Assembly: GCA_947460345.1 (NCBI GenBank)
Contig: CANHGM010000004.1
Coordinates: 1-64,000, forward strand
Direction of reading: 5' to 3'
DNA from: Bacteroidota bacterium
GTDB lineage: Bacteria > Bacteroidota > Bacteroidia > UKL13-3
Length of the DNA: 64,000 bases
The position numbers were made by a program, and so were the translations under genes. The notes beneath the pieces are model-generated. The model did not search any database and was not told where the DNA came from. It was given only the letters and a program-made list of their open reading frames with translations. Shown in pieces: positions 57,383 to 64,000 of this stretch; positions within the stretch are counted from its first letter, which is position 1, and each line of letters starts with the position of its first letter.

Positions 57383-58099
57383 TTATTTTTGTAACTCTCT
57401 TAAATATAGCTGAATAGAGTTTTGAAATCCATAATATAGTGCATCGCAAATTAATGCATGTCCTATGCTTACTTCTAATAAATTGGGGATATGTTCTTTG
57501 AAATATTTTAAATTAGAAAGGTCTAAATCATGCCCAGCATTTAATCCTATGCCTAATTGATTTGCTCTATCAGCTGCCAAAATGTATGCTGAAATTGATT
57601 GTGCTTTGTTGTTTTTAAATCCATAAGCATAGGGTCCCGTATAAAGTTCTATTCTATCTGTTCCAGTTTCTTTTGCACCTTCTATCATTTTTACATCTGC
57701 ATTGCAGAATATGGAGACTCTAATATTTTGATTGTGCAACTCTGAAATAATTTCTTTTAAATAACTTTGATGAATAATGGTATCCCAGCCTTGATCGCTA
57801 GTGAGACTATTATCAGCATCAGGAACTAAAGTTACTTGCTCGGGTTTTATATCAGTTACAAGTTTTAAAAAATCTGCTGTTGGTTTGCCTTCAATATTAA
57901 ATTCTTGATTAACAACGTTTTTTAATTGATACACATCAGCGTATCTGATATGTCTTTCATCTGGTCTGGGATGTACAGTAATACCTTGAGCACCAAATAG
58001 CTGAGCGTCAATGGCAACTTTTATAATGTCCGGATTGTTACCACCTCTCGCATTTCTTAAAGTAGCAAATTTGTTAATATTGACACTAAGTTTAGTCAT
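57383..58099 (-). CDS. pdxJ: Pyridoxine 5'-phosphate synthase
   Basis: A 238-residue TIM-barrel enzyme of the DXP-dependent vitamin B6 pathway. It condenses 1-deoxyxylulose 5-phosphate with 3-amino-2-oxopropyl phosphate. Motifs: LSVNINKFATLRNARGGNNPD at the N-terminus (N-x-x-A-x-x-R-x-x-R), GITVHPRPDERHIRYADV, and the end GLNAGHDLDLSNLKYF and EVSIGHALICDAL. It lies 6 nt after tpiA in transcription order. Confidence 0.97.
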   Translation of the reverse strand: MTKLSVNINKFATLRNARGGNNPDIIKVAIDAQLFGAQGITVHPRPDERHIRYADVYQLKNVVNQEFNIEGKPTADFLKLVTDIKPEQVTLVPDADNSLTSDQGWDTIIHQSYLKEIISELHNQNIRVSIFCNADVKMIEGAKETGTDRIELYTGPYAYGFKNNKAQSISAYILAADRANQLGIGLNAGHDLDLSNLKYFKEHIPNLLEVSIGHALICDALYYGFQNSIQLYLRELQK

Positions 58100-58105
58100 A
58101 TGTTA

Positions 58106-58870
58106 TTATTGTGCAGCTTTAACAATTTCTGTAAAGCTTCTAGATTGAAGTGCCGCACCTCCAATTAATCCACCATCTATATCTTTTTGAGAAAATAACT
58201 CTACAGCGTTATCAGGTTTTACACTTCCACCATAAAGAATTCTTAAAGACTGAGCTGTTTCATTTCCGTATTTTTCAACTAATAAATCTCTAATAAAAGC
58301 ATGTATCTCTTGTGCTTGTTCGGTTGAAGCAGTTACTCCAGTTCCTATGGCCCACACAGGTTCGTATGCGATTACCATGTTTTTCATCACTTCTGCAGAT
58401 AAGTGAAATAAACCTTCTGAAACTTGGTTTTCTATAATGTTAAAATGTTCGTTGTTATTTCTTTGCTCTAAAGTTTCACCACAACAGTACATCACTTTAA
58501 GGGATTGAGATAGAGCAGTATTTACTTTTTGCGCTAATAATTGATTTGTTTCCCCAAAATATTGTCTTCTTTCGCTGTGTCCTAAAATAGTCCACTGGCA
58601 CCCTATACTTTTAAGCATTGCTGCAGAAACTTCACCTGTATATGCACCTGAAAGTTCTTGATGACAATTTTGAGCTCCAATTTTAATGTTTTTTTGACCT
58701 TGGGTTAAATTAATTAAACTACTTAAAGCTATAAATGGCGGGCATATAACTACCTCTACATTTCCAATAACTTCATCTCTGACCATATTTATGATTTCAG
58801 AAGTAAGTTCAATACCTTCTTGAAGGTTTTTATTCATTTTCCAATTTCCAGCAACTAATTTTTTTCTCAT
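58106..58870 (-). CDS. tpiA: Triosephosphate isomerase
   Basis: A 254-residue TIM-barrel enzyme of glycolysis. It has N-x-K in GNWKMNK (near 10-14), the catalytic His in ILGHSERRQ, the catalytic Glu in AYEPVWAIGTG, and the phosphate loop LYGGSVKPDNA with GGLIGGAAL. All catalytic residues are present. It is the first gene of the tpiA-pdxJ pair, with a perfect -7 element 24 nt upstream. Confidence 0.98.
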   Translation of the reverse strand: MRKKLVAGNWKMNKNLQEGIELTSEIINMVRDEVIGNVEVVICPPFIALSSLINLTQGQKNIKIGAQNCHQELSGAYTGEVSAAMLKSIGCQWTILGHSERRQYFGETNQLLAQKVNTALSQSLKVMYCCGETLEQRNNNEHFNIIENQVSEGLFHLSAEVMKNMVIAYEPVWAIGTGVTASTEQAQEIHAFIRDLLVEKYGNETAQSLRILYGGSVKPDNAVELFSQKDIDGGLIGGAALQSRSFTEIVKAAQ

Positions 58871-58893
58871 GAATTTTTTTTATTTTAGGTCTG

Positions 58894-58901
58894 CAAAAGT
58901 A
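58894..58901 (-). promoter_or_regulatory. -7 promoter element of tpiA-pdxJ
   Basis: The minus strand reads TACTTTTG followed by CA, a full match to TAnnTTTG, 24 nt upstream of the tpiA ATG. I see no TTG at the usual -33 distance. Confidence 0.5.
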
Positions 58902-59003
58902 AAATATAAAACTATTTTTGAATTAAAATTTATTTCTCTCTTATAAATATAATTTTTAGGCACAATATTCGTTAGTATTGAAGCACTTCAAATAAATCCC
59001 ATT

Positions 59004-59435
59004 ATGAAAAATATTCCAGCGTTATTATTGATGTTTATTTGTGTAAATTTAGCTAAAGCACAAAATGTTAATTTTTTTAATGGTACATTTCAACAAGCTA
59101 AAGAAAAATCTGCTTTAGAAATAAAACCATTAATGGTATATATTACTGCAGTTTGGTGTGGCTACTGTAAATACACAGAGAATGTAGTTTTTAAACAAGA
59201 CACTGCTTATGATTATTTTAATGAAAATTATATATGTGTAAAACTAGATGAGAAGAGCAAAGAAGCCAAGCAATTAAAAAGAGAATATATGGTAGAGGTT
59301 TTGCCGGCTTATATCTTTTTTGATTCAAAAGGTAAGTGTATTAGACACTATGATGGTTTTTTGTGTGCTGATAAATTGAAGACTGAAGCTATAAAAGCCA
59401 AAAACAAAAAGAAGAAAATATTTGATTTAAATTAA
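59004..59435 (+). CDS. Exported thioredoxin-like protein
   Basis: A 143-residue protein. The signal peptide MKNIPALLLMFICVNLAKAQ (cut near 19-20) is followed by a thioredoxin fold with the redox pair C52-G-Y-C55 in AVWCGYCKYTE and the cis-proline region VEVLPAYIFFDSKG. The fold resembles the DUF255/thioredoxin_7 type. It is probably a periplasmic disulfide reductase or isomerase. It is divergent from tpiA and lies 137 nt before exbB on the same strand. On the plus strand TATTTTTG at 58913-58920 fits a -7 element, but it is 84 nt upstream. Confidence 0.85.
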   Translation: MKNIPALLLMFICVNLAKAQNVNFFNGTFQQAKEKSALEIKPLMVYITAVWCGYCKYTENVVFKQDTAYDYFNENYICVKLDEKSKEAKQLKREYMVEVLPAYIFFDSKGKCIRHYDGFLCADKLKTEAIKAKNKKKKIFDLN

Positions 59436-59450
59436 TTCATTCGACTATAA

Positions 59451-59471
59451 TATTGGTCAACAGAACCAATA
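59451..59471. other. Inverted repeat between the thioredoxin-like gene and exbB
   Basis: TATTGGT and ACCAATA form a 7-bp stem with a 7-nt loop, 15 nt after the thioredoxin-like stop. There is no T run, so it may be a processing or stabilising hairpin or an operator. The rest of the 137-nt gap shows no clear promoter. Confidence 0.3.
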
Positions 59472-59572
59472 GGCTGGCTTTCTTTTCAACAAAAGTTTAA
59501 AAGTCCCATTTACCATTAGGTGCATTTAGTACATTAATTTGCTGATTATTAAATTTTATAAATAAATCAAAA

Positions 59573-60247
59573 ATGAAATTATTGCAAGTAGTAACCAATG
59601 CCGCAGTGCCTCAACCTACCGCTACCAAAAGTATGAGTGTGTTTGACTTAATTGTTAAAGGAGGGCCAATTATGATTCCTATTATCATATTAAGTATTAT
59701 AGCAGTATATGTTATTATAGAAAGATTGATTACGATAAAACAAGCCATGAAGCATGACCCTAGTTTGATACCTAGTATTAAAGATCATATACATAGTGGC
59801 AATATTAAAGCAGCTAAAGCATTGTGTGAGAGGGTTAACACACCTACTTCAAGACTTATCAGCAAAGGTCTTACAAGAGTTGGCCGCCCATTAAAAGAGA
59901 TAGAAGCAAGTATGGAAAATACAGGTAAGTTAGAAATGGCAAGACTTGAAAAGAGAATTCCTATTCTAGCCATTGTTTCAGGAGCGGCACCCATGTTTGG
60001 ATTCTTAGGTACAGTTATAGGAATGATGATAGCCTTTAATGATATTGCAGCTCAAGGCAATGTGGATATTAAAGGAATAGCGGATGGTATTAACGTGAAA
60101 ATGGTGACCAGCGCTTCTGGTTTAATTGTAGGTATTATAGCCTATTTTGGATACAATATTTTAACTATGATGGTGAATAAAGTAGTGAACCAAATGGAGA
60201 CCGCATCACTTGACTTTATTGAAATTTTAGAAGAGCCAAGTAATTAA
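59573..60247 (+). CDS. MotA/TolQ/ExbB proton channel family protein
   Basis: A 224-residue inner-membrane protein with three helices (about 29-48, 125-150 and 173-195). It carries the ExbB signature in RIPILAIVSGAAPMFGFLGTVIGMMIAF and SASGLIVGIIAYFGYN. With the ExbD protein it forms the proton-driven motor for a TonB-like protein. An N-terminal leader of about 25 residues precedes the first helix. It is followed by the exbD-like gene after 15 nt. Confidence 0.92.
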   Translation: MKLLQVVTNAAVPQPTATKSMSVFDLIVKGGPIMIPIIILSIIAVYVIIERLITIKQAMKHDPSLIPSIKDHIHSGNIKAAKALCERVNTPTSRLISKGLTRVGRPLKEIEASMENTGKLEMARLEKRIPILAIVSGAAPMFGFLGTVIGMMIAFNDIAAQGNVDIKGIADGINVKMVTSASGLIVGIIAYFGYNILTMMVNKVVNQMETASLDFIEILEEPSN

Positions 60248-60262
60248 CAACCAAGCGATACC

Positions 60263-60658
60263 ATGAATTTTAAAAGAAAAAATCAAGTATTGTCTAATTT
60301 CAATGCAGCACCGATGAATGATATCATCTTTTTCCTGCTGTTGTTTTTCTTGCTTACTTCATCATTTGCTATACCTACTTTTTTGAAGGTAGCCTTAGCA
60401 AAAGCTGATGGAGAAGGAGCAGTAAAACAAACCATTGCGATAACCATTACTTCAGATAACAAATACTTTATAGAACAAAACGAAATACCTACTGATCAAA
60501 TTGAAATGAAAATGATAGAGTTGACCGCAGGTAAAGAGAATGTAGTGATCAATTTAAGAAACGACAAAGCAGCCAATTGGGAAGCTATAGCCAAAGTAAT
60601 GAACCAAGCTAATAAGATGAAGGCTGCAGTTATATTAGCAACTGAAGCAAACAAATAA
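60263..60658 (+). CDS. ExbD/TolR family biopolymer transport protein
   Basis: A 131-residue protein with a short cytoplasmic start, one membrane helix with the essential aspartate (Asp20 in APMNDIIFFLLLFFLL), and a periplasmic domain. The domain includes KQTIAITITSDNKYFIEQNEIP and VVINLRNDKAANWEAIAKVM, the usual ExbD fold. It sits between exbB (15 nt) and the TonB-like gene (4 nt). Confidence 0.92.
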   Translation: MNFKRKNQVLSNFNAAPMNDIIFFLLLFFLLTSSFAIPTFLKVALAKADGEGAVKQTIAITITSDNKYFIEQNEIPTDQIEMKMIELTAGKENVVINLRNDKAANWEAIAKVMNQANKMKAAVILATEANK

Positions 60659-60662
60659 ACAA

Positions 60663-61484
60663 ATGATTATTCAATCTAATATTGGGTCATCTTCTAAAGA
60701 AGGAAAAAGCTGGGGTTTGATTGCCACTATTGGTTTTCATGCTTTAATACTTGCTTTAATTTTATTGTTAGTTATACCAGAACCTGAATCACATCCATTA
60801 GACCCAGTTATTATGGTAAATTTTGGAGACCCTGATATGGGTGGTCCCAGCACTGAAATGGCAGGAGGAAGCGGAGCTGAAGCCACTTCAGAAAGCGAAC
60901 CCGTTGAAAGTCCTTTAGAGAATAATGAAGAAATTATTGATAATCCAAATGCAGATGTAGTTGTAAATGCACCTAAGAAGACTGAAAAAACTACTACGAC
61001 TAAAGCCAAACCTACCAAAGTAGAGACTCCTAAAGAAAGGAAGCCAGAAGAGGGTAGTACCTTTAACAAAAAAGGTAGAACTAAAAAAGGCACAGGTGAT
61101 GGGAATAGCAATGGGCCTGGTAGTTCTGAAGGTAGAGGAGATGGATTGATACCTGGAGAACAGGGCAGTCCAAATGGAACGATAGACGGAACCAAAGACG
61201 GTAATGATCATTTAAAAGCTCAATACAGACCCAAACAGATCAAGAAAGCTGTATTTGAGGATGAAGAAACTGACGATCCCAATCCTAAAAAAATGTATGT
61301 AATTGTTACAGTAGATTGTAGTGGTGTTATCAAGAAAGTGAGTATTGATACTAAAAATCCATCTGACACTAAAAACTTTAAGTATATTAAAAACAAGTTG
61401 ATAGGCGAAAAGTATTTTGATGCGAGAGACAACTGTAAAGGTTTTGCACAGTGGCCATGGGAGATAGTGATTACTCCTAACTAA
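60663..61484 (+). CDS. TonB-like energy transducer
   Basis: A 273-residue protein. A membrane anchor (about 18-39: IATIGFHALILALILLLVI) is followed by a periplasmic linker of about 140 residues. The linker has an acidic E/S-rich part, a K/T/P part and then a G/N/S-rich part (GDGNSNGPGSSEGRGDG). The small C-terminal domain (about 208-273) has YVIVTVDCSGVIKKVSID and ends WPWEIVITPN. The arrangement and place after exbB and exbD make it a TonB-type transducer, although the C-terminal domain has a low match to classical TonB. The two cysteines in that domain (near 217 and 262) could form a disulfide. Confidence 0.8.
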   Translation: MIIQSNIGSSSKEGKSWGLIATIGFHALILALILLLVIPEPESHPLDPVIMVNFGDPDMGGPSTEMAGGSGAEATSESEPVESPLENNEEIIDNPNADVVVNAPKKTEKTTTTKAKPTKVETPKERKPEEGSTFNKKGRTKKGTGDGNSNGPGSSEGRGDGLIPGEQGSPNGTIDGTKDGNDHLKAQYRPKQIKKAVFEDEETDDPNPKKMYVIVTVDCSGVIKKVSIDTKNPSDTKNFKYIKNKLIGEKYFDARDNCKGFAQWPWEIVITPN

Positions 61485-61488
61485 AGAA

Positions 61489-62778
61489 TTACAATCTAAA
61501 GTTTATAGCAAACAATATATTATGTTGTTGTTTTCTTAAATCGGGGATGAAACTTCCGGGTGTTCCTTGCCAACCATCGCTTGAGGTAGTGCCATTGACC
61601 CCTGCATAATAAGGGGTATTTGAAAACCGGCTACACCATTCAGCTCTAAAAGTGATATTTTCATTAGGCATCCAATCTACACATATAGCTGTTTCCCATG
61701 CTTTGAAATCAGCATGATCCCAAGTTGTTTTTGGGTAAAATTCGCCACTAGGCAAAGGGGGCATCACTAAATATCTACCTGGGTTTGAAATATAACCACC
61801 TCTGATAGTTGCAGCCCATGTATTTTTATTGAACCATATTCTATTGGCTACATTAGTTCCTATAAACATATAGTTGGGTGTTTCAGGGATAGATATAAAT
61901 CCAGGTCTTATCGTTTGATTTCCGTAATGGTTATTAATACTAATGGCAGCTTTGCTTATACCTTTTTTGTTTTCTTTATTTATATATTGAAATTGAATTG
62001 AGTGGTCGTGATGAAAACGTCTTAAATTGATTTCTTTGTTGTCGTGGCCCCAATATATATCAGCATCAAACACCCAATTTTGAGTTGGTCTGTAATTGAT
62101 ACTAAGCACTTGCCCAAAACCCTCGTGATATTTAGCGTAAGTCTGCCAACCATTCACAAGTTGATAGTCTATTTCAAGTTTTTCTGTTGGATATATTTGG
62201 CATCTAATTCCAGTGAAATAATACGGAGTGAAATCAGCCACAAAAGCATGTTGATAATTCCAATTCTCTTGAGAGAGGAAGCTTTCTTGACCTATGGGAG
62301 AAGTTAAAATACCCATTTCTATATTGAGGCCATTCCACTTGTCAAAATGATAGCCAGCTGCTGCTTCTCTTATGTTTCTTAAATTGCTAATTGACTCGTT
62401 CCAACCCCTTGATTTTGATGAATCAGCATCGTTTACTTGGGTTAAAATTTGACCAGTATGGTAATAAAATCTGGCAATAATATTTTTATAATTAGTACTT
62501 AAACCAAAGCTTAAATGATTGGGAACGATTTCGTTGTGTCTAGCAACACCTGTAGAGCCAACCAAAACATGGTCGTCAGGTTGGTTGAAACTAAAATTAT
62601 AGTATGTATCGAAATATATCATACCTTGGATAGTTTCATTTTTTAGTAAAAAGTTTTTTTGACGATTTACTCCGTTTAGCCATGTAAAATCACCAAAAGC
62701 AAATGGTTCTTTTTTTGACTGAGCAGATAAGAGCTCTAAAGAAAAAATATATACAATAAAAAGCAGTCGAAGTCTCAT
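61489..62778 (-). CDS. Outer-membrane beta-barrel porin (OmpL-like/BBP2 type)
   Basis: A 429-residue protein. The signal peptide MRLRLLFIVYIFSLELLSAQ is followed by alternating amphipathic strands with many aromatic residues, such as YFDTYYNFSFNQP, NIIARFYYHTGQ and WVFDADIYWG. Its final strand ends in an aromatic-basic pattern (NILFAINFRL), an outer-membrane assembly signal. It fits the porin family annotated as putative beta-barrel porin-2. The substrate is unknown. A strong promoter lies 47 nt upstream. It converges on the TonB-like gene with a 4-nt gap. Confidence 0.85.
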   Translation of the reverse strand: MRLRLLFIVYIFSLELLSAQSKKEPFAFGDFTWLNGVNRQKNFLLKNETIQGMIYFDTYYNFSFNQPDDHVLVGSTGVARHNEIVPNHLSFGLSTNYKNIIARFYYHTGQILTQVNDADSSKSRGWNESISNLRNIREAAAGYHFDKWNGLNIEMGILTSPIGQESFLSQENWNYQHAFVADFTPYYFTGIRCQIYPTEKLEIDYQLVNGWQTYAKYHEGFGQVLSINYRPTQNWVFDADIYWGHDNKEINLRRFHHDHSIQFQYINKENKKGISKAAISINNHYGNQTIRPGFISIPETPNYMFIGTNVANRIWFNKNTWAATIRGGYISNPGRYLVMPPLPSGEFYPKTTWDHADFKAWETAICVDWMPNENITFRAEWCSRFSNTPYYAGVNGTTSSDGWQGTPGSFIPDLRKQQHNILFAINFRL

Positions 62779-62824
62779 GTTACTAGTTGCAAAGACATAT
62801 ATAGTTTGTTTGTCTTAACAAGTG

Positions 62825-62856
62825 CAAAAGTATGTTAAATTGAAAGAAGCAGCAAA
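62825..62856 (-). promoter_or_regulatory. Promoter of the porin gene
   Basis: On the minus strand TTTG (62856-62853), a 20-nt spacer and TACTTTTG (62832-62825) followed by CA: both elements match the Bacteroidota consensus, leaving a leader of about 40 nt. Confidence 0.7.
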
Positions 62857-62940
62857 TAATCAATAAGGGCAATAACATACATAAACGTAATTTAAATATA
62901 CTATTCTAATATTTATTAACCATATTTGCAACAAGAACCC

Positions 62941-64000
62941 ATGGATATAATAGATAAAACAAGCACTATATTAATGTCTACATTGAATTTCTTTAGGAGA
63001 AGAGACACGATGAATATTGCTGAAAATGATCTGTTTTTAGAAAGTAATAATAGCTCTAAGATTCAATCAGCACCTCCAATTAAATTATATATATACGGAA
63101 ACGGAATGTATAATGAATTAAAAGTAAACAGTGTTTCAGAGCTATGGCCACTAGTTGAGAAATACAAATCGCTTGGTAAAATATGGATTGATGTTGAAGG
63201 CAGAGGAGATTTAGCATTTATACATCAAATAGGTAAATATTTTGACTTGCATGAGTTAGAAATGGAAGATGTTTTTAATATACATCAAAGACCAAAGGTA
63301 GAGTATTACGACCATCATTTGTTTGTAATAAGTAGGATGATATATTTTAGTCAGACACACAAATCATTGATAAATGAGCAAGTTGCTTTTTTTGTTTTTG
63401 ATAATATATTGTTGACTTTTCAAGAGGAACATGAAGATGCATTTGATGGGGTTAGAGAAAAGATGAAGAAAAACCATTCAATGCTTTGCAATGGCAATAT
63501 TTTCTTTTTAGCATGGGCATTAATGGATGCTATAATTGATCAATATTTTGTGATTTTAGATGATTTAGGTGTGAGGTTGGAAAAGATTGATAACCAGTTG
63601 TTACACAATCCACAAAAATCTAATTTATTAGAAATACAATCGTTGAAAAGGGAGGTAATGTTTTTGAGAAAAGCGATATTGGCTGAACGAGATAAGTTTG
63701 CTGAAATTGAAAGGCATGATTTTGAATTGATTGATGCCAAAACCCGAATATATTTAAGAGATACATACGACCATACTTCGCAAATATTAGATATAATTGA
63801 AAGCCAGAAAGAGATTAGCTACTCATTGATGGAAGTATATTTAAGTGCACAAAATAATAAGATGAGTGAAGTAATGAAAGTGTTGACAGTTATATCTAGT
63901 GTGTTCATTCCATTGACTTTTATAGTAGGCGTATATGGGATGAATTTTTCTAGAACTGACGCTCAAGGGAAAGATTTACCTTTAAATATGCCTGAATTGT
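62941..64000 (+). CDS. corA: Magnesium/cobalt transport protein CorA, 3' end missing
   Basis: At least 353 residues, open to the end of the window. A variable N-terminal cytosolic part is followed by the CorA core: IWIDVEGRGDLAFIHQIGKYFDLHELEMEDVFN, HLFVISRMIYF, a long helix, and the first membrane helix. The periplasmic signature GVYGMNF contains the GMN selectivity motif. The second helix lies beyond the window. The ATG at 62941 is assumed; in-frame ATGs at 62974 and 63010 are alternatives. It transports Mg2+ as a pentamer. The region between the porin and corA genes (62779-62940) holds the porin promoter and a one-mismatch -7 (CATATTTG near 62924) for corA. Confidence 0.93.
   Translation, partial: MDIIDKTSTILMSTLNFFRRRDTMNIAENDLFLESNNSSKIQSAPPIKLYIYGNGMYNELKVNSVSELWPLVEKYKSLGKIWIDVEGRGDLAFIHQIGKYFDLHELEMEDVFNIHQRPKVEYYDHHLFVISRMIYFSQTHKSLINEQVAFFVFDNILLTFQEEHEDAFDGVREKMKKNHSMLCNGNIFFLAWALMDAIIDQYFVILDDLGVRLEKIDNQLLHNPQKSNLLEIQSLKREVMFLRKAILAERDKFAEIERHDFELIDAKTRIYLRDTYDHTSQILDIIESQKEISYSLMEVYLSAQNNKMSEVMKVLTVISSVFIPLTFIVGVYGMNFSRTDAQGKDLPLNMPEL

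Noticed and set aside
60737-61211. Antisense ORFs across the TonB-like gene
   Set aside because: They come from the codon bias of the glycine- and proline-rich linker; the plus-strand gene fits the exb operon.

Overview
The window is about 64 kb of low-GC chromosome from a member of the Bacteroidota. The evidence is agreement of several independent signs. There are secreted proteins with type IX secretion system (T9SS) C-terminal sorting domains of both type A and type B, and a T9SS plug (DUF5103) protein. Promoters match the Bacteroidota form TTTG-N20/21-TAnnTTTG, and start codons follow A/T runs instead of Shine-Dalgarno sites. The dcw and ribosomal protein clusters have Bacteroidota-type content. 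I cannot fix the order or genus. No rRNA, tRNA, CRISPR array, insertion sequence or prophage was found; this is mostly core chromosome with a few surface-protein genes.

Layout. 1-3315: 3' part of a large fibronectin-III-like secreted protein with a type B (CHU_C) sorting domain. 3528-9489, minus strand: two tandem rhomboid proteases, a 482-residue helical protein of unknown function, an extended SDR, a DUF3298 lipoprotein and a GNAT acetyltransferase. 9580-13316, plus: secA and a small SRPBCC protein. 13309-23612, minus: the front of the dcw cluster, in transcription order mraZ-rsmH-ftsL-ftsI-murE-mraY-murD-ftsW-murG. It stops there, and murC, ftsQ, ftsA and ftsZ are not next to it. 23895-27793, plus: phosphoglucose/phosphomannose isomerase, an ABC exporter, a DUF4286 protein and a decayed dienelactone hydrolase. 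27802-33243, minus: a 1813-residue alpha-2-macroglobulin lipoprotein. 33560-37771: RDD membrane protein, SRPBCC protein, T9SS-secreted protein, M16 protease, thioredoxin-like protein, thioesterase. 37849-45123, minus: a 2424-residue T9SS-secreted multidomain protein with its own promoter and terminator. 45242-47304: a YhhQ-type transporter and the T9SS plug protein. 47401-57202, minus: rplP through rplQ (lower S10, spc and alpha operons, including secY, infA and rpoA). 57383-58870, minus: tpiA-pdxJ. 59004-61484, plus: thioredoxin-like protein, ExbB, ExbD and a TonB-like protein. 61489-62778, minus: outer-membrane porin. 62941-64000, plus: corA, cut by the window end.

How the genes work together. 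SecA and SecY are the general export route that feeds the signal-peptide proteins, the lipoproteins and the T9SS cargo. ExbB, ExbD and the TonB-like protein energise outer-membrane transport. The mra/fts/mur genes make and polymerise meso-diaminopimelate-type lipid II at the septum.

The most interesting observation is the mraZ promoter region. It has two pairs of TGGGA direct repeats with the 5-nt gap of known MraZ sites, in opposite orientations about 100 bp apart, plus one perfect DnaA box beside the mraZ-proximal pair. Also notable are the S10 operon split exactly between rpsC and rplP with a strong promoter at the break, the dcw cluster ending after murG, the hydrolase pseudogene with three lesions, and the abundance of ATATAT outside the ribosomal genes. 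I did not find a clearly new multigene system.
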